The notes under the pieces were generated by a model. The model had not been told where the DNA came from, made no database searches, and worked only from the letters and a program-made list of their open reading frames with translations. A stretch of 64,000 nucleotides of DNA from Pseudomonas sp. GM18 (lineage in GTDB: Bacteria; Pseudomonadota; Gammaproteobacteria; Pseudomonadales; Pseudomonadaceae), in NCBI RefSeq assembly GCF_000282195.1, contig NZ_AKJT01000033.1, forward strand, positions 1-64,000. Reading direction: 5' to 3'. The position numbers and the translations under genes were made by a program. Of the stretch, positions 1 through 10,692 are shown one piece after another (within the stretch, counting starts at the first letter, position 1; each line of letters begins with the position of its first letter).

Positions 1-100
1 CTGCTGCGCAGCCGAACGCAGCCTTCGGCAGCTGCTACAGGTCTGCGGCCGTTACGGCTTTTGTAGCAGCTGGCGCAGCCTGCGTTCGGCTGCGCAGCAG
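1..100. repeat. REPIN (paired REP palindromes)
   Basis: Two perfectly inverted 21-bp arms occupy 1-21 and 80-100, with an inner complementary pair (around 30-42 and 62-72) that includes GTAGCAGCTG-type sequence. This is the architecture of a REPIN, two REP hairpins in inverted orientation. It lies directly beside the RAYT gene, whose family is known to mobilise such sequences. The element may start before the window edge. Confidence 0.85.
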
Positions 101-110
101 TCGTAAAACA

Positions 111-569
111 TCACAGCCAACAAGCATCCCACAGCGGATAATCATGAACACGTGTCACCAGTCCTGCTCGAACAGGATTGGCAACGACATATCGAGCAAG
201 ATCTTTCACGTCCTCCTCCTGCCGAACCGCTCGATCGTGATAGCCCTTCTGCCACAAACGTCCGCTTCGCCCTAACGCCTGATTAACGGCCAGACTGCTT
301 CGGGATTTGATTCGGCACATCAGCTCGGCCAGCGTCTTATCCCGAAGTTCTACCAAACAGTGCATATGGTCCGGCATCACCACCCAAGTCAAAAAGTCTG
401 CCCAATGCTCCTCCTGAGCCTGACGTAATTGTTGGGCAACCAGCCTACCCATGCGCCAATCGGTAAAAATTGGCTGCCGATCGTGAACCACAGCTGTTAA
501 CAAGTAGATGCGTCCAGGCTCCGAATACCGCCCAATGCGCAGATAACCAGCTTTCGAACAGACAGGCAT
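111..569 (-). CDS. REP-associated tyrosine transposase (RAYT)
   Basis: This 152-aa protein belongs to the IS200-like Y1 transposase superfamily. The metal-binding HUH pair is seen as MPDHMH (His68 and His70). The likely catalytic Tyr127 lies in the conserved stretch ARYVVANPVRAGLV, and WQKGYHDRAV is a further RAYT signature. The family cuts and rejoins single-stranded DNA at REP hairpins and is usually single-copy and domesticated rather than a free insertion sequence. The REPIN at 1-100 lies 3' of the gene, and another REPIN with related GTAGCAGCTG sequence is at 5051-5197, which fits the two being its substrates. The length is normal for the family and the frame is intact. Confidence 0.9.
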   Translation of the reverse strand: MPVCSKAGYLRIGRYSEPGRIYLLTAVVHDRQPIFTDWRMGRLVAQQLRQAQEEHWADFLTWVVMPDHMHCLVELRDKTLAELMCRIKSRSSLAVNQALGRSGRLWQKGYHDRAVRQEEDVKDLARYVVANPVRAGLVTRVHDYPLWDACWL

Positions 570-658
570 TCCATTGCCTCCTACTGACTGAAAGAGGCAT
601 GGAATCTAACCCATTGCAGTCAGCCCGACTGGCGCCATTGGCTACAAAAGATGACCGA

Positions 659-1805
<1,147 letters not shown>

Positions 1806-1818
<13 letters not shown>

Positions 1819-2147
1819 ACGTAGGTCTTGCGCACGGTTTCCTGGATGTCCCAGATGCCGAGGCTGTTGGCTGGCAACATCAGTGCATCGCCGGCTTCTA
1901 TGTAGAGGGTTTCACCGTCGTCCGGGGTGAACGTGCAACGCCCCTGGATGAAGTGACAGAATTCCTGGGCAACGATCTGCCGGCGCCAGCGGCCGGGGGT
2001 GCATTCCCAGACGCCGGTTTCGACGCCGTCGTCGCGTTCGACGCTGGTGGTCGAGGCCACCGCCACGGGCATCCCCAGTGGCACGGCGACGGGCGTTGAC
2101 TCTTCCAGCTTCAGGGTTGCGGTGTTCTTGAAGTGAGTGATTGCCAT
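1806..2147 (-). CDS. Small cupin-domain protein
   Basis: A 113-aa single-domain cupin resembling the DUF861 group, with CHFIQGRCTFTPDDGE and GDALMLPANSLGIWDI as the two cupin motifs. Such proteins often accompany amine or amino-acid oxidases, but their reaction is mostly unknown. The gene follows the FAD oxidoreductase by about 30 bp on the same strand and precedes the PotF-like gene, so the three are probably cotranscribed. The C-terminal residues VLIF and the stop lie inside the short ATCAAAA repeats. The cupin fold is clear but the substrate is not. Confidence 0.75.
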
Positions 2148-2177
2148 GGAAGTACCTGTCGATTGAGAAAATACCGT

Positions 2178-3584
2178 TCAGCGCATGAAGCCTTCCATGA
2201 ACCCCGCGACCTGGCCGGCCAGTTTGCGACGCCAGGGTGCGGTAGACGGGTTGGCCAGGGTCTGGTCTTCGTGAACGAAGCTGCGGATGATTGCGTTGTA
2301 GCCCAGCCAGCGGCAGGGCTCCGGCTCCCACGCCTTGAGCGCGTCGAGACCGCCCTGAGCAATCACCCACGGCTGGCGCACCAACTCGGTATCGCGCTGA
2401 AGAATCAGATCCGCCAGCGTCCGCCCGCCGAGGTTGCTGGCACCAACGCCCTCCCCGCCATAACCACCCGACAACGCGATGCCGCTGGCCTGATCGCAGA
2501 GCATGTGCGGCTTGAAGCGCCGGGACATCCCCAGGTTGCCGCCCCAGGCGTGGGTGATTCGCACGTTCTTGAGCTGCGGGAAGAGTTCGCTGAACAGGTA
2601 GCGTCGCAACTGCACTTCGCTGGCGCTCAGGTCGAAGTCATGGCGCAACTTGCCGGCGAATTGATAGCCGCCACGGGCGCCGAACACCAGACGGTTGTCG
2701 GCCGTGCGCTGGCCGTAGGTGACCTGGCGACTGCTTTCGCTGAACGCCTGACCATGGCTGAGACCGATGTCGTCCCAGGTCGCGGCGGACAGCGGTTCGG
2801 TCGCCACCAGCAAACTCTGCACGGGCAATTGATAACGGCCCAGCGGCGGCAATGTGACCGAGTAACCTTCTACCGCCGGCACGATCCAGCGGCTGCGAAC
2901 CTGCGCGCGGGCGGTACGCAAACTGCCCGACTGCCATTGGGTGACCGGGCTGTTCTCGTAGATGTTGACCCCCATGCGCTCCACCGTCCGTGCCAGACCT
3001 CGCACCAACTTTGCCGGGTGAATGGTTGCCACGTGCGGTGCATAGATACCGCCATAAGGTTTGGCGATTCTGATCTGTTGCGCCAATTGCTCGGGGCTGA
3101 GCCAGCGGTAATCGGCCTCGGTCAGGCCTTGGCGGTAGAGCGTGTCCAGATAATGGCGCAGGCTGGCTTCCTGTTCCGGGTAGCGCGCCGCACAGTAAAG
3201 CGCCCCGCCCTTGCGATAATCACAGTCAATGCCTTCTCGCTCGAGGACGATCTCTACTTCATCGGGGATGCCGTGCAACAGATCGAAAGAGGCGCGACGT
3301 TGTTCGGCCGGTGAACCGGCGAGCAAGCGGTCTTCACCCAGCAGGTTGCCCATCAACCAGCCGCCGTTGCGGCCCGACGCACCAAACCCCGCAGTTTGTG
3401 CTTCGACAATGGCGATGTTCAGTCCCGGCGCCAGGCGTTTGAGGTAGTACGCGGTCCAGAGCCCGGTGTACCCGGCGCCGATGATGGCCACGTCGACGTC
3501 CAGGTCCTTTTCCAGCGCCGGGCGCGCCAGCAACGGCTCGTCGAGTTGATCCATCCACAAACTGATCGTGCGCCACGCCGCCAT
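2178..3584 (-). CDS. FAD-dependent amine/amino-acid oxidoreductase (PuuB/OrdL-like)
   Basis: A 468-aa DAO-family flavoprotein. The N-terminal Rossmann motif VAIIGAGYTGLWTAYYLKR binds FAD, GASGRNGGW is the second FAD contact, and GGYGGEGV near the C-terminus is the conserved closing motif. I start it at ATG 3584, which has GGTGGAGT 5-6 nt upstream; a GTG at 3596 is possible. The closest well-known relatives oxidise gamma-glutamylputrescine or similar N-substituted amines. Its place beside a polyamine-binding protein supports polyamine catabolism, although no glutamylpolyamine synthetase is in the window. It is followed by the cupin and preceded by an AraC-family regulator that could control it. 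Confidence 0.85.
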   Translation of the reverse strand: MAAWRTISLWMDQLDEPLLARPALEKDLDVDVAIIGAGYTGLWTAYYLKRLAPGLNIAIVEAQTAGFGASGRNGGWLMGNLLGEDRLLAGSPAEQRRASFDLLHGIPDEVEIVLEREGIDCDYRKGGALYCAARYPEQEASLRHYLDTLYRQGLTEADYRWLSPEQLAQQIRIAKPYGGIYAPHVATIHPAKLVRGLARTVERMGVNIYENSPVTQWQSGSLRTARAQVRSRWIVPAVEGYSVTLPPLGRYQLPVQSLLVATEPLSAATWDDIGLSHGQAFSESSRQVTYGQRTADNRLVFGARGGYQFAGKLRHDFDLSASEVQLRRYLFSELFPQLKNVRITHAWGGNLGMSRRFKPHMLCDQASGIALSGGYGGEGVGASNLGGRTLADLILQRDTELVRQPWVIAQGGLDALKAWEPEPCRWLGYNAIIRSFVHEDQTLANPSTAPWRRKLAGQVAGFMEGFMR

Positions 3585-3635
3585 GCCAGACTCCACCGCT
3601 CAACACTTCGATGGCGTCGATCCTAGTGCGTGGGT

Positions 3636-4451
3636 TCAGGGGCTGTCTTGCGCGCGTGCACGCAAAGAAATTTGTTTGGCGTAAGCCTTGGGCGACAGGC
3701 CAGTGTGCTGGCGGAAACAGCTGTAAAACGCCGACAGCGAATTGAAGCCTGCGGCAAAAGCCAGCTCATCGATACGCAGTGGCGGCGTGGCGCTGTCCAG
3801 TGCCGCGAGCAAATGCTGCAATCGCGCATGATTGACATACCGGTAGAAGCTTTGGCCGAGCACCTGATTCAACAGGTAGGAAATCTGATTGCGGCTGTAC
3901 CCGCACTCCTTCGCCACCCGTTGCAGATCGAGCTCGGGATCCAGATAGGGTTGCTGACGCTGAAAATACTGCTGCAGGTCGTCGGCCATGAAACTTAGCT
4001 GCCGCGGTGACAGTCCGAGCCGGCTGACCGCCGGGCGCAGGTTGCGGGTGGCTTTGCCGGATGTCTGTTCATGTACGAGGGTGGCGTATTCATTGACCTG
4101 CCAGATCAGCCCGTCACGCACGGTGATCGCCTCGCTGGTCCGAAACGACACCAGCCCTTCACCGCCGCGAAGGGTGATGCGGTATTGAATGAACGCCGTA
4201 TTGCCATCCAGTCGAATACGGTCCGAGTGCTCCAGCGCCTCATCCGGATCTCGGGGCATGCTGTCGCGCACGTACTCGCGCAACGCGTCCAGCCCCATCA
4301 TGCGGTTCTGGAAAAAGTCGTTGTACTGAATGTCCGGGTGATAAAGCGCCATCACACCGTCCAGATCCCGGTGCTTCCAGCGCAGGTGGTAACGCATGAC
4401 CGTGTCGCCCGTGGCCTGGGTTTGCAACGGACCATCATCATCGGCGTGCAT
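3636..4451 (-). CDS. AraC-family regulator with SnoaL-like N-terminal domain
   Basis: A 271-aa transcription regulator. The first ~130 residues resemble a SnoaL/NTF2-like sensor (RYHLRWKHRDLDGVMALYHP, then QYNDFFQNRMMG). The last ~110 residues form an AraC/XylS double helix-turn-helix (QRVAKECGYSRNQISYLLNQ and DELAFAAGFNSLSAFYSCFR, ending HTGLSPKAY). The start at 4451 is chosen because the sequence upstream reads as non-conserved filler. The gene lies about 50 bp upstream of the FAD oxidase on the same strand, so it probably regulates the amine-oxidation genes. The ligand is unknown; binding of a small amine by the SnoaL-like cavity is only a guess. Confidence 0.85.
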   Translation of the reverse strand: MHADDDGPLQTQATGDTVMRYHLRWKHRDLDGVMALYHPDIQYNDFFQNRMMGLDALREYVRDSMPRDPDEALEHSDRIRLDGNTAFIQYRITLRGGEGLVSFRTSEAITVRDGLIWQVNEYATLVHEQTSGKATRNLRPAVSRLGLSPRQLSFMADDLQQYFQRQQPYLDPELDLQRVAKECGYSRNQISYLLNQVLGQSFYRYVNHARLQHLLAALDSATPPLRIDELAFAAGFNSLSAFYSCFRQHTGLSPKAYAKQISLRARAQDSP

Positions 4452-4726
4452 AGAGGACTCGACGAGAAAAAAGCGAGCTTGCCGAAGTTCTGTCCGGGCT
4501 TCAATGTCCAATGGGATGCCCGGCAGTGCTGGCCTTTGGCCGAAAGGCCGGCCTCTCATGACCTGGGTCAAAAAAAATTGAACCAATCGCTGAACGGTCT
4601 GAAAAATTCCACATGATTTTCACATCCGGGTGCTACTTTTAAAGACAGTCACCGGTTGAGCCATTGAAGGCTCTTCCCTCCTAACATGAGCTAAAGGAAG
4701 CGCTCGATGATGAAGGCGGGCAACAC

Positions 4727-5002
4727 ATGAATCAATGTTCATTCAGCAAGGTCACTTTTCCAAATGCCTGCCAGCTGATGCGCTGGCATTTTCATCCCAT
4801 GGGTTTCGAGGCGACCATGGATGCACCGGGCAGCATGGTTGCTCGCCTGTTCGACCGAGCCAGCGGCGAAACCATGATCGCCATTGCCGGCATTCCTTGT
4901 GCAACGGTCATGAATGCCGCCGATGTAGAGCGGATTATCGAAGCGGTCGAGGATGAGTTGGAAGCGTTCATTCCTCCGCAGACGCTCAGGAGTTATGCCT
5001 GA
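4727..5002 (+). CDS. DUF1652-type small protein
   Basis: A 91-aa protein matching the Pseudomonas DUF1652 family in length and pattern (FPNACQLMRWHFHPMGFEA, then a compact alpha/beta segment and a helical tail). Its function is unknown. It is transcribed away from the AraC gene; the 275-bp gap between them must hold both promoters. It ends just before a strong hairpin terminator at 5017-5052, so it is probably monocistronic. Confidence 0.75.
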   Translation: MNQCSFSKVTFPNACQLMRWHFHPMGFEATMDAPGSMVARLFDRASGETMIAIAGIPCATVMNAADVERIIEAVEDELEAFIPPQTLRSYA

Positions 5003-5016
5003 CAGCCAACACCCGA

Positions 5017-5052
5017 CAAAAAGCCCGCTCATCGATTTAGCGGGCTTTTTGT
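5017..5052 (+). terminator. Rho-independent terminator
   Basis: The inverted arms AAAAAGCCCGCT and AGCGGGCTTTTT flank a 9-nt loop and end in a T run. The terminator sits 15 bp after the DUF1652 gene and runs straight into the REPIN that follows. Confidence 0.9.
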
Positions 5053-5197
5053 AGCAGCTGCCGAGCAGCGCGAGGCAGCGTTCGGCGGCGAAGCCGTCGT
5101 AAAATCATAACTCGCGGTGTATCAGGCAGACCGTGTCAGCTGGATTCACGACGGCTGCGCCGCCGAACGCTGCCTCGCGCTGCTCGGCAGCTGCTAC
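5051..5197. repeat. REPIN between convergent genes
   Basis: Two perfect 40-bp inverted arms lie at 5051-5090 and 5158-5197, separated by ~67 bp. Each contains the REP-like GTAGCAGCTGCCGAGCAGC. The left arm abuts the DUF1652 terminator. The right arm overlaps the stop codon (5194-5196) of the cystathionine enzyme gene. Confidence 0.9.
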
Positions 5198-6390
5198 AAG
5201 GAATGCGTTGCCGCAACTTGCAACAGGGCCTGGGCCAGATCGGCGCGCAGGTCTTCGACATCCTCCACCCCCACAGACAGACGCACCAGCGCATCGCTGA
5301 TACCTAGCTGCGCGCGGGTTTCTGCGGGGATGGTGGCGTGAGTCATGATCGCCGGGTGCTCGATCAGGCTTTCCACCCCGCCCAGGCTCTCGGCCAAGGC
5401 AAAGATCCGCACACTCTCGAGGAAACGTCTGGCGCCAGTGAGGTCGCTGTTCAGCTCGACGGAAATCATCCCGCCGAACCCGCGCATCTGCCGTCGTGCC
5501 AGTTCGTGCTGCGGGTGCGATGCCAGGCCCGGATAATACACGCGTGCCACTTGCGGCTGACGTTCCAGCCATTGCGCCAGCTCCAGCGCGTTGCTGCAAT
5601 GACGCTCCATACGAAGCGCCAGGGTCTTCACCCCGCGCAAGGTGAGGAACGCGTCGAACGGCCCGGCGATGGCCCCCACTGCGTTCTGCAGAAAACCCAG
5701 GCGCTCGGCCAGCTCTGCATTTTGCCCGACCACCGCGATGCCGCCGATCACGTCGGAGTGACCGTTCAGGTACTTGGTCGTCGAGTGCAGCACGATATCG
5801 AAGCCCAATTCCAGAGGACGCTGGATCCACGGGCTGGCGAAGGTGTTGTCCGCCACACAGATGATGCCTCGCTCGCGACAAATCCGCGCGATGGCAGCGA
5901 GGTCAGTCAGGCTTAGCAAAGGATTGCTCGGTGTTTCGACCCAGACCATTCGCGTGTCGTCCTGCAGCGCGGCTTCGAAGGTCGCCAGATCAGTCATATC
6001 GACGAAGCTGAAGCGATGCCCGGCGCTGCGCCGGCGTACCCGCTCGAACAGGCGGAAAGTCCCGCCGTACAGGTCATTGCCAGAGACGATGTGTGCGCCG
6101 GCGTCGAGCAGTTCGAGCACCGTGGCAATCGCCGCCAACCCGGAGGCAAAGGCGAAAGCCCGAGTGCCGCCTTCAAGGTCCGCCACGCAACGCTCCAGGG
6201 CAAAGCGCGTCGGGTTGTGCGAACGCCCGTAATCGAAGCCCTTGTGCACACCGGGGCTCTGCTGCGCATAGGTGGAGTTGGCGTAAATCGGCGGCATCAG
6301 CGCCCCGGTGGTAGGGTCCGGCGTTTGTCCGGCATGGATCACACGGGTGGCAAAGCCTCGTGGCGCGGTGGTTTCATCGTGCTGACTCAT
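5194..6390 (-). CDS. Cystathionine gamma-lyase/synthase family PLP enzyme
   Basis: A 398-aa Cys/Met-metabolism PLP enzyme. The cofactor lysine is Lys206 in [12 protein letters not shown], and the fold motifs [16 protein letters not shown] and VETPSNPLL are all present. The gene overlaps the end of the upstream CBS gene by 4 bp (ATGA), so the two are translationally coupled. With cystathionine beta-synthase next door, the most likely job is cystathionine gamma-lyase in reverse transsulfuration, giving cysteine and 2-oxobutyrate. Gamma-synthase activity cannot be excluded from sequence. The stop codon TAG is supplied by the first bases of a REPIN, an oddity described in the findings. Confidence 0.9.
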   Translation of the reverse strand: MSQHDETTAPRGFATRVIHAGQTPDPTTGALMPPIYANSTYAQQSPGVHKGFDYGRSHNPTRFALERCVADLEGGTRAFAFASGLAAIATVLELLDAGAHIVSGNDLYGGTFRLFERVRRRSAGHRFSFVDMTDLATFEAALQDDTRMVWVETPSNPLLSLTDLAAIARICRERGIICVADNTFASPWIQRPLELGFDIVLHSTTKYLNGHSDVIGGIAVVGQNAELAERLGFLQNAVGAIAGPFDAFLTLRGVKTLALRMERHCSNALELAQWLERQPQVARVYYPGLASHPQHELARRQMRGFGGMISVELNSDLTGARRFLESVRIFALAESLGGVESLIEHPAIMTHATIPAETRAQLGISDALVRLSVGVEDVEDLRADLAQALLQVAATHSL

Positions 6391-7763
6391 GCGAGGGATC
6401 TCCGCAAGTGATTGAGCATGTCCACGCGAGTAATCAGGCCATGGAAGCCCGAAGTGTCGGCGATGATCGCCACCAGCCCACGGTCGAGCACCGCCTCCAG
6501 TTCAGCAAGACTGGCACCGGGAGGCAGGGTTTCGAGCTTGTCGGTCATCGCGCTGGTCACGGTCATGCGAAAGTGCGTAGCGTCTTCGTGCACGCCAAGC
6601 AGAATGTCGGACTCGTCGATCACCCCGACCAGCCGTTGCCCGTCCACCAGCACCGGCAGTTGCGACACATCCGCCAGGCGCATGCGCTGGAAGGCGGTGA
6701 GTAACGTGTCATCCGGCCCCACGCTGACCACCCGGCCATCCTCGAAACGCCGTGCAATCAGGTCTCGCAAATCGCCGTAGCGTTTGCGCGCAAGCAAGCC
6801 CTGATCGTTCATCCACTGGTCGTTATAGATCTTCGACAAGTAGCGGGTGCCGGTGTCGCAAACGAAACTGACCACCCGCTTCGGCTCGGTTTGCTCGCGG
6901 CAGTAACGCAATGCCGCCGCCAGTAAGGTGCCGGTCGAAGAGCCGCCGAGAATGCCTTCGGCGCGCAGCAGTTGGCGGGCATGATCGAAGCTTTCCTCGT
7001 CGCTGATCGAATAAGCCTTGCGCACGCTGGAAAGGTCGGCAATCGACGGAATGAAGTCCTCGCCGATGCCCTCCACCGCCCAGGAGCCCGGCGTACCGAG
7101 GATCCCGCTGCGGCTGTACTCGGCCATCACCGAGCCGACCGGATCGGCCAACACCATTTCCAGTTCAGGCTGCACCCGGCGAAAGAAACGGGTCAGCCCG
7201 GTCAACGTGCCGGCCGAACCGACGCCGACGACAATGGCATCCACATCGTGCTGAGTCTGCGCCCAGATCTCCGGCGCGGTGCTGCACTCGTGGGCCAGCG
7301 GGTTGGCCGGGTTGTTGAACTGATCGGCGAAGAACGCGTCGGGAATGCCCTTGGTCAATCGCGCCGCGACATCCTGGTAATAATCGGGATGGCCCTTGCC
7401 GACATCGGAGCGGGTGATGTGCACTTCGGCGCCCATCGCCTTGAGGTGCAGGACCTTCTCGGTGGACATTTTGTCCGGCACCACCAGCACCACCCGGTAA
7501 CCCTTGGCGCGGCCGACCAAGGCCAGCCCCAGACCGGTGTTGCCGGCAGTGGCCTCGACGATGGTGCCGCCGGGGCGAAGGCGACCATCGCGCTCGGCGG
7601 CGTCGATCATCGCCAGGCCGATGCGATCCTTGATCGATCCACCGGGGTTCTGTGATTCGAGTTTGAGAAACAGCGTGCACGGGCCGGTATCGAAGCGGCT
7701 GACACGCACCAGCGGCGTATTGCCGATCAGTTCGAGCACGGCGGGACGGGAATTGTTCGGCAT
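6387..7763 (-). CDS. Cystathionine beta-synthase with C-terminal CBS domains
   Basis: A 458-aa enzyme that condenses serine and homocysteine to cystathionine. The N-terminal PLP domain shows Lys45 in GGSIKDR, the phosphate loop and the substrate motif EATAGNTGLG. The C-terminal ~110 residues form a pair of CBS modules (VSVGPDDTLLTAFQRMRLAD, then TDKLETLPPGASL), which in relatives bind adenosyl ligands and tune activity. The start at 7763 has GAGGTG 5-6 nt upstream; the open frame extends ~95 codons further but that part is not conserved-looking. It is the first gene of a two-gene reverse transsulfuration operon. Confidence 0.92.
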   Translation of the reverse strand: MPNNSRPAVLELIGNTPLVRVSRFDTGPCTLFLKLESQNPGGSIKDRIGLAMIDAAERDGRLRPGGTIVEATAGNTGLGLALVGRAKGYRVVLVVPDKMSTEKVLHLKAMGAEVHITRSDVGKGHPDYYQDVAARLTKGIPDAFFADQFNNPANPLAHECSTAPEIWAQTQHDVDAIVVGVGSAGTLTGLTRFFRRVQPELEMVLADPVGSVMAEYSRSGILGTPGSWAVEGIGEDFIPSIADLSSVRKAYSISDEESFDHARQLLRAEGILGGSSTGTLLAAALRYCREQTEPKRVVSFVCDTGTRYLSKIYNDQWMNDQGLLARKRYGDLRDLIARRFEDGRVVSVGPDDTLLTAFQRMRLADVSQLPVLVDGQRLVGVIDESDILLGVHEDATHFRMTVTSAMTDKLETLPPGASLAELEAVLDRGLVAIIADTSGFHGLITRVDMLNHLRRSLA

Positions 7764-7938
7764 GTCGTCACCTCGCAGCGGAATCCGCACTGGATGGACA
7801 GCGACCCGCGGCGAGCATCGCGCGCCAGTCGCCAGCAAAGCCTCGCTTGGACCATAGGCCGGGATTGCGCGCGCCGCAACTTTTCGTAGCCAGTCGGTAA
7901 CGTCGTCGCAGAACGCCGCTACCTGAGAATTCCCGGTT

Positions 7939-10413
7939 TCATGCAGGCACTTTTCCCTGACGGTGATCGGCAAAAAACGCCTTGCCCTTGCCGATCCGGT
8001 CGGAGGCCTTGGGCATATTCGCTGCCTGGGTATCCTGGCCATCGACATACCAGTAGCAATGGCTCACCGCGCGAGTGATACCCACGTAGGCCAGTCGCAG
8101 AATCTCGTCTTTCTGCGCGCTATCGTAGGGCTCGCTGTCGCCGGCCTTGCCGAGCCCGGCCAGGCGATAGACCTGGTTCTTGTAAGGTGAACTGGTCAGA
8201 TGCTGGCAATCGCCCAGCAGAAATACCGCATCAGCTTGCAGGCCCTTGGCGCTGTGATAGGTCAGTTGCTTGAGCCTTCGCGCGTCGTACGGCAAGCTAG
8301 AATCCACATTAACTACAGACTGAATATGCTCTTCTATCAATAACTTATCGCTACTTTTTCGATAAAGCATCAAGATTGAATCGCCTTTTCTGTAGTGCTC
8401 GATCAGCCGCTGGGCCATGCCCTGGTCATCCCGATCGAGAACGTTCACCGGCAGCAGCGCCTTGGGTTCGCCACTGGCCTTGGCCTTCTTGCCGGCGATC
8501 GCCGGTGCGGCGCGGACGATGTGCTCTGCCGCGTCGATGATGTGCTGATGGCTGCGGTAATTGTCGCTGAGCATCACCTTGGTCGTGCTCGGCGACGGGA
8601 ACTCCTTGTTGAACTCCATGAAGTAGCTCGGCGAGCTACCGCGCCAGCCGTAAATCGACTGCCAATCGTCCCCCACACAGAGCAACGACGAACGTTGCGC
8701 GCCGCGCCCTACATGCATGGCTGGGCCACGGCTGCGGATTTCGGCCAGGCTGGCGCGAATCCAGGAAACGATCTGCGGCGACACGTCCTGAAACTCGTCA
8801 ATCATCAAGTGCGACATCGGCCTGAGCAGTTCATCGCTGAGCAGCTTGAGATTCTCCGGCGAATGCTCGCTGAACAGGGCAAACATCCGGTTGTAGGTCA
8901 TCACGGGTGGCGATTGATCCAACAGATGATCTTCCAGCGCTCGCCAGAACAGGCTCAAGGCCTCGAAGAAGAATCGGTCCGGGTCATCCTTGGCAAAACT
9001 CATCTGGCCCACGGCACTCGGTACATCCAGGCCGAGGTTTTCGATAAACCCGGCCGCCGCGACAAAACAGTCCAGCAACGGCGCGGAAGCAAGCTCGCCC
9101 TTGACCTTGTAATCGAAGCCCGGCCCGGCGCTGGCGTCACCGGCAAGAGACGCCAAAACACGCTTTGAAGATTCGTAACTATCCATCCATATCAATGGCT
9201 TACGGCAGAAAGCTTGAAACAGGGTGCGCTTTACAGCCCATTCCGCACGCACGGTAAGCTTGGCATTCGGGCGGCTGACCTGCGGGTTTTCCCGAGGGTC
9301 GAAACCCAGCACCACCCAGGCATCCAGCGCCGGAATGTAGCCGTGGCAATGGAAGGTCGAGCCGTTGATGTCGAAGGCCTGACGATTTGGCTCGATACCC
9401 TTGATCGGCCAGGCGCTGGCGCGAAACCACAGGTCTTCAATGGTGTCGCACAGTTCTTCATCGCGCTTGGCGGCCAGTTCAGTCACCGCCATGCGTTTTT
9501 GCACGTCCGGGTGATCGCGCTCCAGTTCCTTGAGCTGCAAGGCGTGACGAGACAACGGTTTGATCAATTCACGGAAACGCTCATCGCGGGTGTGCAGGTT
9601 GTGATAGCAGGCATTGAGTTGCTGGCGCTGGGCGTCGTTGATTCGCAGGTCGAAGGGATTGCTGTCGACCTCCTCATCGGCACCCTGCACACGAAAGCTG
9701 AGGTTTTCGAAGGCTTGCAGCCGTTCGAAACCCGGCAGGCTGCGCACCATCGGCAGGATCCGCGAATGAAAGGTACGCACCAGGTCCCGCGCTTCTTTGA
9801 GGCTGAGGGACCGGCCCCACACGGCAAACAGTTCGATCAGCTTATTGATGAAGTCCTTGCGCGACTCGCGGGTAAAGGTCACCACGGTCATCGAGCTCAG
9901 CTCAAACCCCAGGTAATGGCTGAGCAGCAGAATTCGCAGCACCAGCGTGGTCGACTTGCCCGCACCCGCCCCGGCAATCACCGAGGTCGACGGTGTGTCG
10001 CTGAAAATCATTTTCCATTGGGCAGCGCTCGGCTGGGCATGCGCGGGCAGCAGTCGTGCCACGTCGGCCTTCATGCGCTTCTTCAGCTCAGCGCTCAATG
10101 GCAGGCGCCAATCGTCGAACAAATTGTCATCGACGTTGGGCGGTCGATGCTCGGTCGAGCGCGAGTCCCGGATCAGCAGCACTTGCCGGCCTTCTTCCAG
10201 CCCCTCGAGCTTGCCTTCCTTATAGCCGTATTCCACGCCGGCGCTGTGGCCGCTGCGAAAACCGTCGGCTTGCCCGTGCAGCCAGGACGCACGGTGTTGC
10301 GCGTGCAGGCGGGTCAGGCCGTGGCCAAAGAAACGGGCGACCAGGCGCTTGAGCAAAGGCATCTCGGCCAAGGGACGAAGTTCAGGAGGAAGATCGGGTG
10401 TGTGTTGCGGCAC
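7939..10413 (-). CDS. UvrD/Rep-family (helicase IV-like) ATP-dependent DNA helicase
   Basis: An 824-aa superfamily 1A helicase. A ~140-residue N-terminal extension precedes Walker A, GAGAGKST (148-155). Later motifs are MIDEFQDV (Walker B), VGDDWQSIYGWRG (motif III), LSDNYRS (motif IV), LTYHSAKGLQADAV (motif V) and YVGITRA (motif VI). All catalytic motifs are intact. The long extension and a large insert between motifs Ia and II resemble HelD-type helicase IV rather than UvrD itself. The start is GTG at 10413 with GGAG 9 nt upstream. The gene stands alone on its strand and is probably a core repair helicase unrelated to the defence helicase GajB further right. Confidence 0.88.
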   Translation of the reverse strand: MPQHTPDLPPELRPLAEMPLLKRLVARFFGHGLTRLHAQHRASWLHGQADGFRSGHSAGVEYGYKEGKLEGLEEGRQVLLIRDSRSTEHRPPNVDDNLFDDWRLPLSAELKKRMKADVARLLPAHAQPSAAQWKMIFSDTPSTSVIAGAGAGKSTTLVLRILLLSHYLGFELSSMTVVTFTRESRKDFINKLIELFAVWGRSLSLKEARDLVRTFHSRILPMVRSLPGFERLQAFENLSFRVQGADEEVDSNPFDLRINDAQRQQLNACYHNLHTRDERFRELIKPLSRHALQLKELERDHPDVQKRMAVTELAAKRDEELCDTIEDLWFRASAWPIKGIEPNRQAFDINGSTFHCHGYIPALDAWVVLGFDPRENPQVSRPNAKLTVRAEWAVKRTLFQAFCRKPLIWMDSYESSKRVLASLAGDASAGPGFDYKVKGELASAPLLDCFVAAAGFIENLGLDVPSAVGQMSFAKDDPDRFFFEALSLFWRALEDHLLDQSPPVMTYNRMFALFSEHSPENLKLLSDELLRPMSHLMIDEFQDVSPQIVSWIRASLAEIRSRGPAMHVGRGAQRSSLLCVGDDWQSIYGWRGSSPSYFMEFNKEFPSPSTTKVMLSDNYRSHQHIIDAAEHIVRAAPAIAGKKAKASGEPKALLPVNVLDRDDQGMAQRLIEHYRKGDSILMLYRKSSDKLLIEEHIQSVVNVDSSLPYDARRLKQLTYHSAKGLQADAVFLLGDCQHLTSSPYKNQVYRLAGLGKAGDSEPYDSAQKDEILRLAYVGITRAVSHCYWYVDGQDTQAANMPKASDRIGKGKAFFADHRQGKVPA

Positions 10414-10692
10414 GCAGGCGGACTCCAGTGTGTGAGGCTGTCGAGGGCTATGGTGTCTGCATTTGCCGTTGAGTTCTAGTGAAATGCTTACAGGTCATTG
10501 GCTTATGCGATGAAGTGAAGGCTGGATGAGAGTTTTTCGAGGTTATTTTATATCGACAAATTCGATTGCAATGAGGCATTTTTTACGCTTTTTATCGATT
10601 GGTACCTGATGGATGATGCTCGCCATCAACCACCGGTTCTCGTTTGTGGCTCAGACGTTCTGCCCCATGACGAACCTTTTCAGGAGACGATC

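Noticed and set aside
7764..8048. 95-residue N-terminal extension of cystathionine beta-synthase
   Set aside because: It overlaps the end of the helicase gene, is Arg/Pro-rich, and lies before a clear ribosome site at the normal CBS start.
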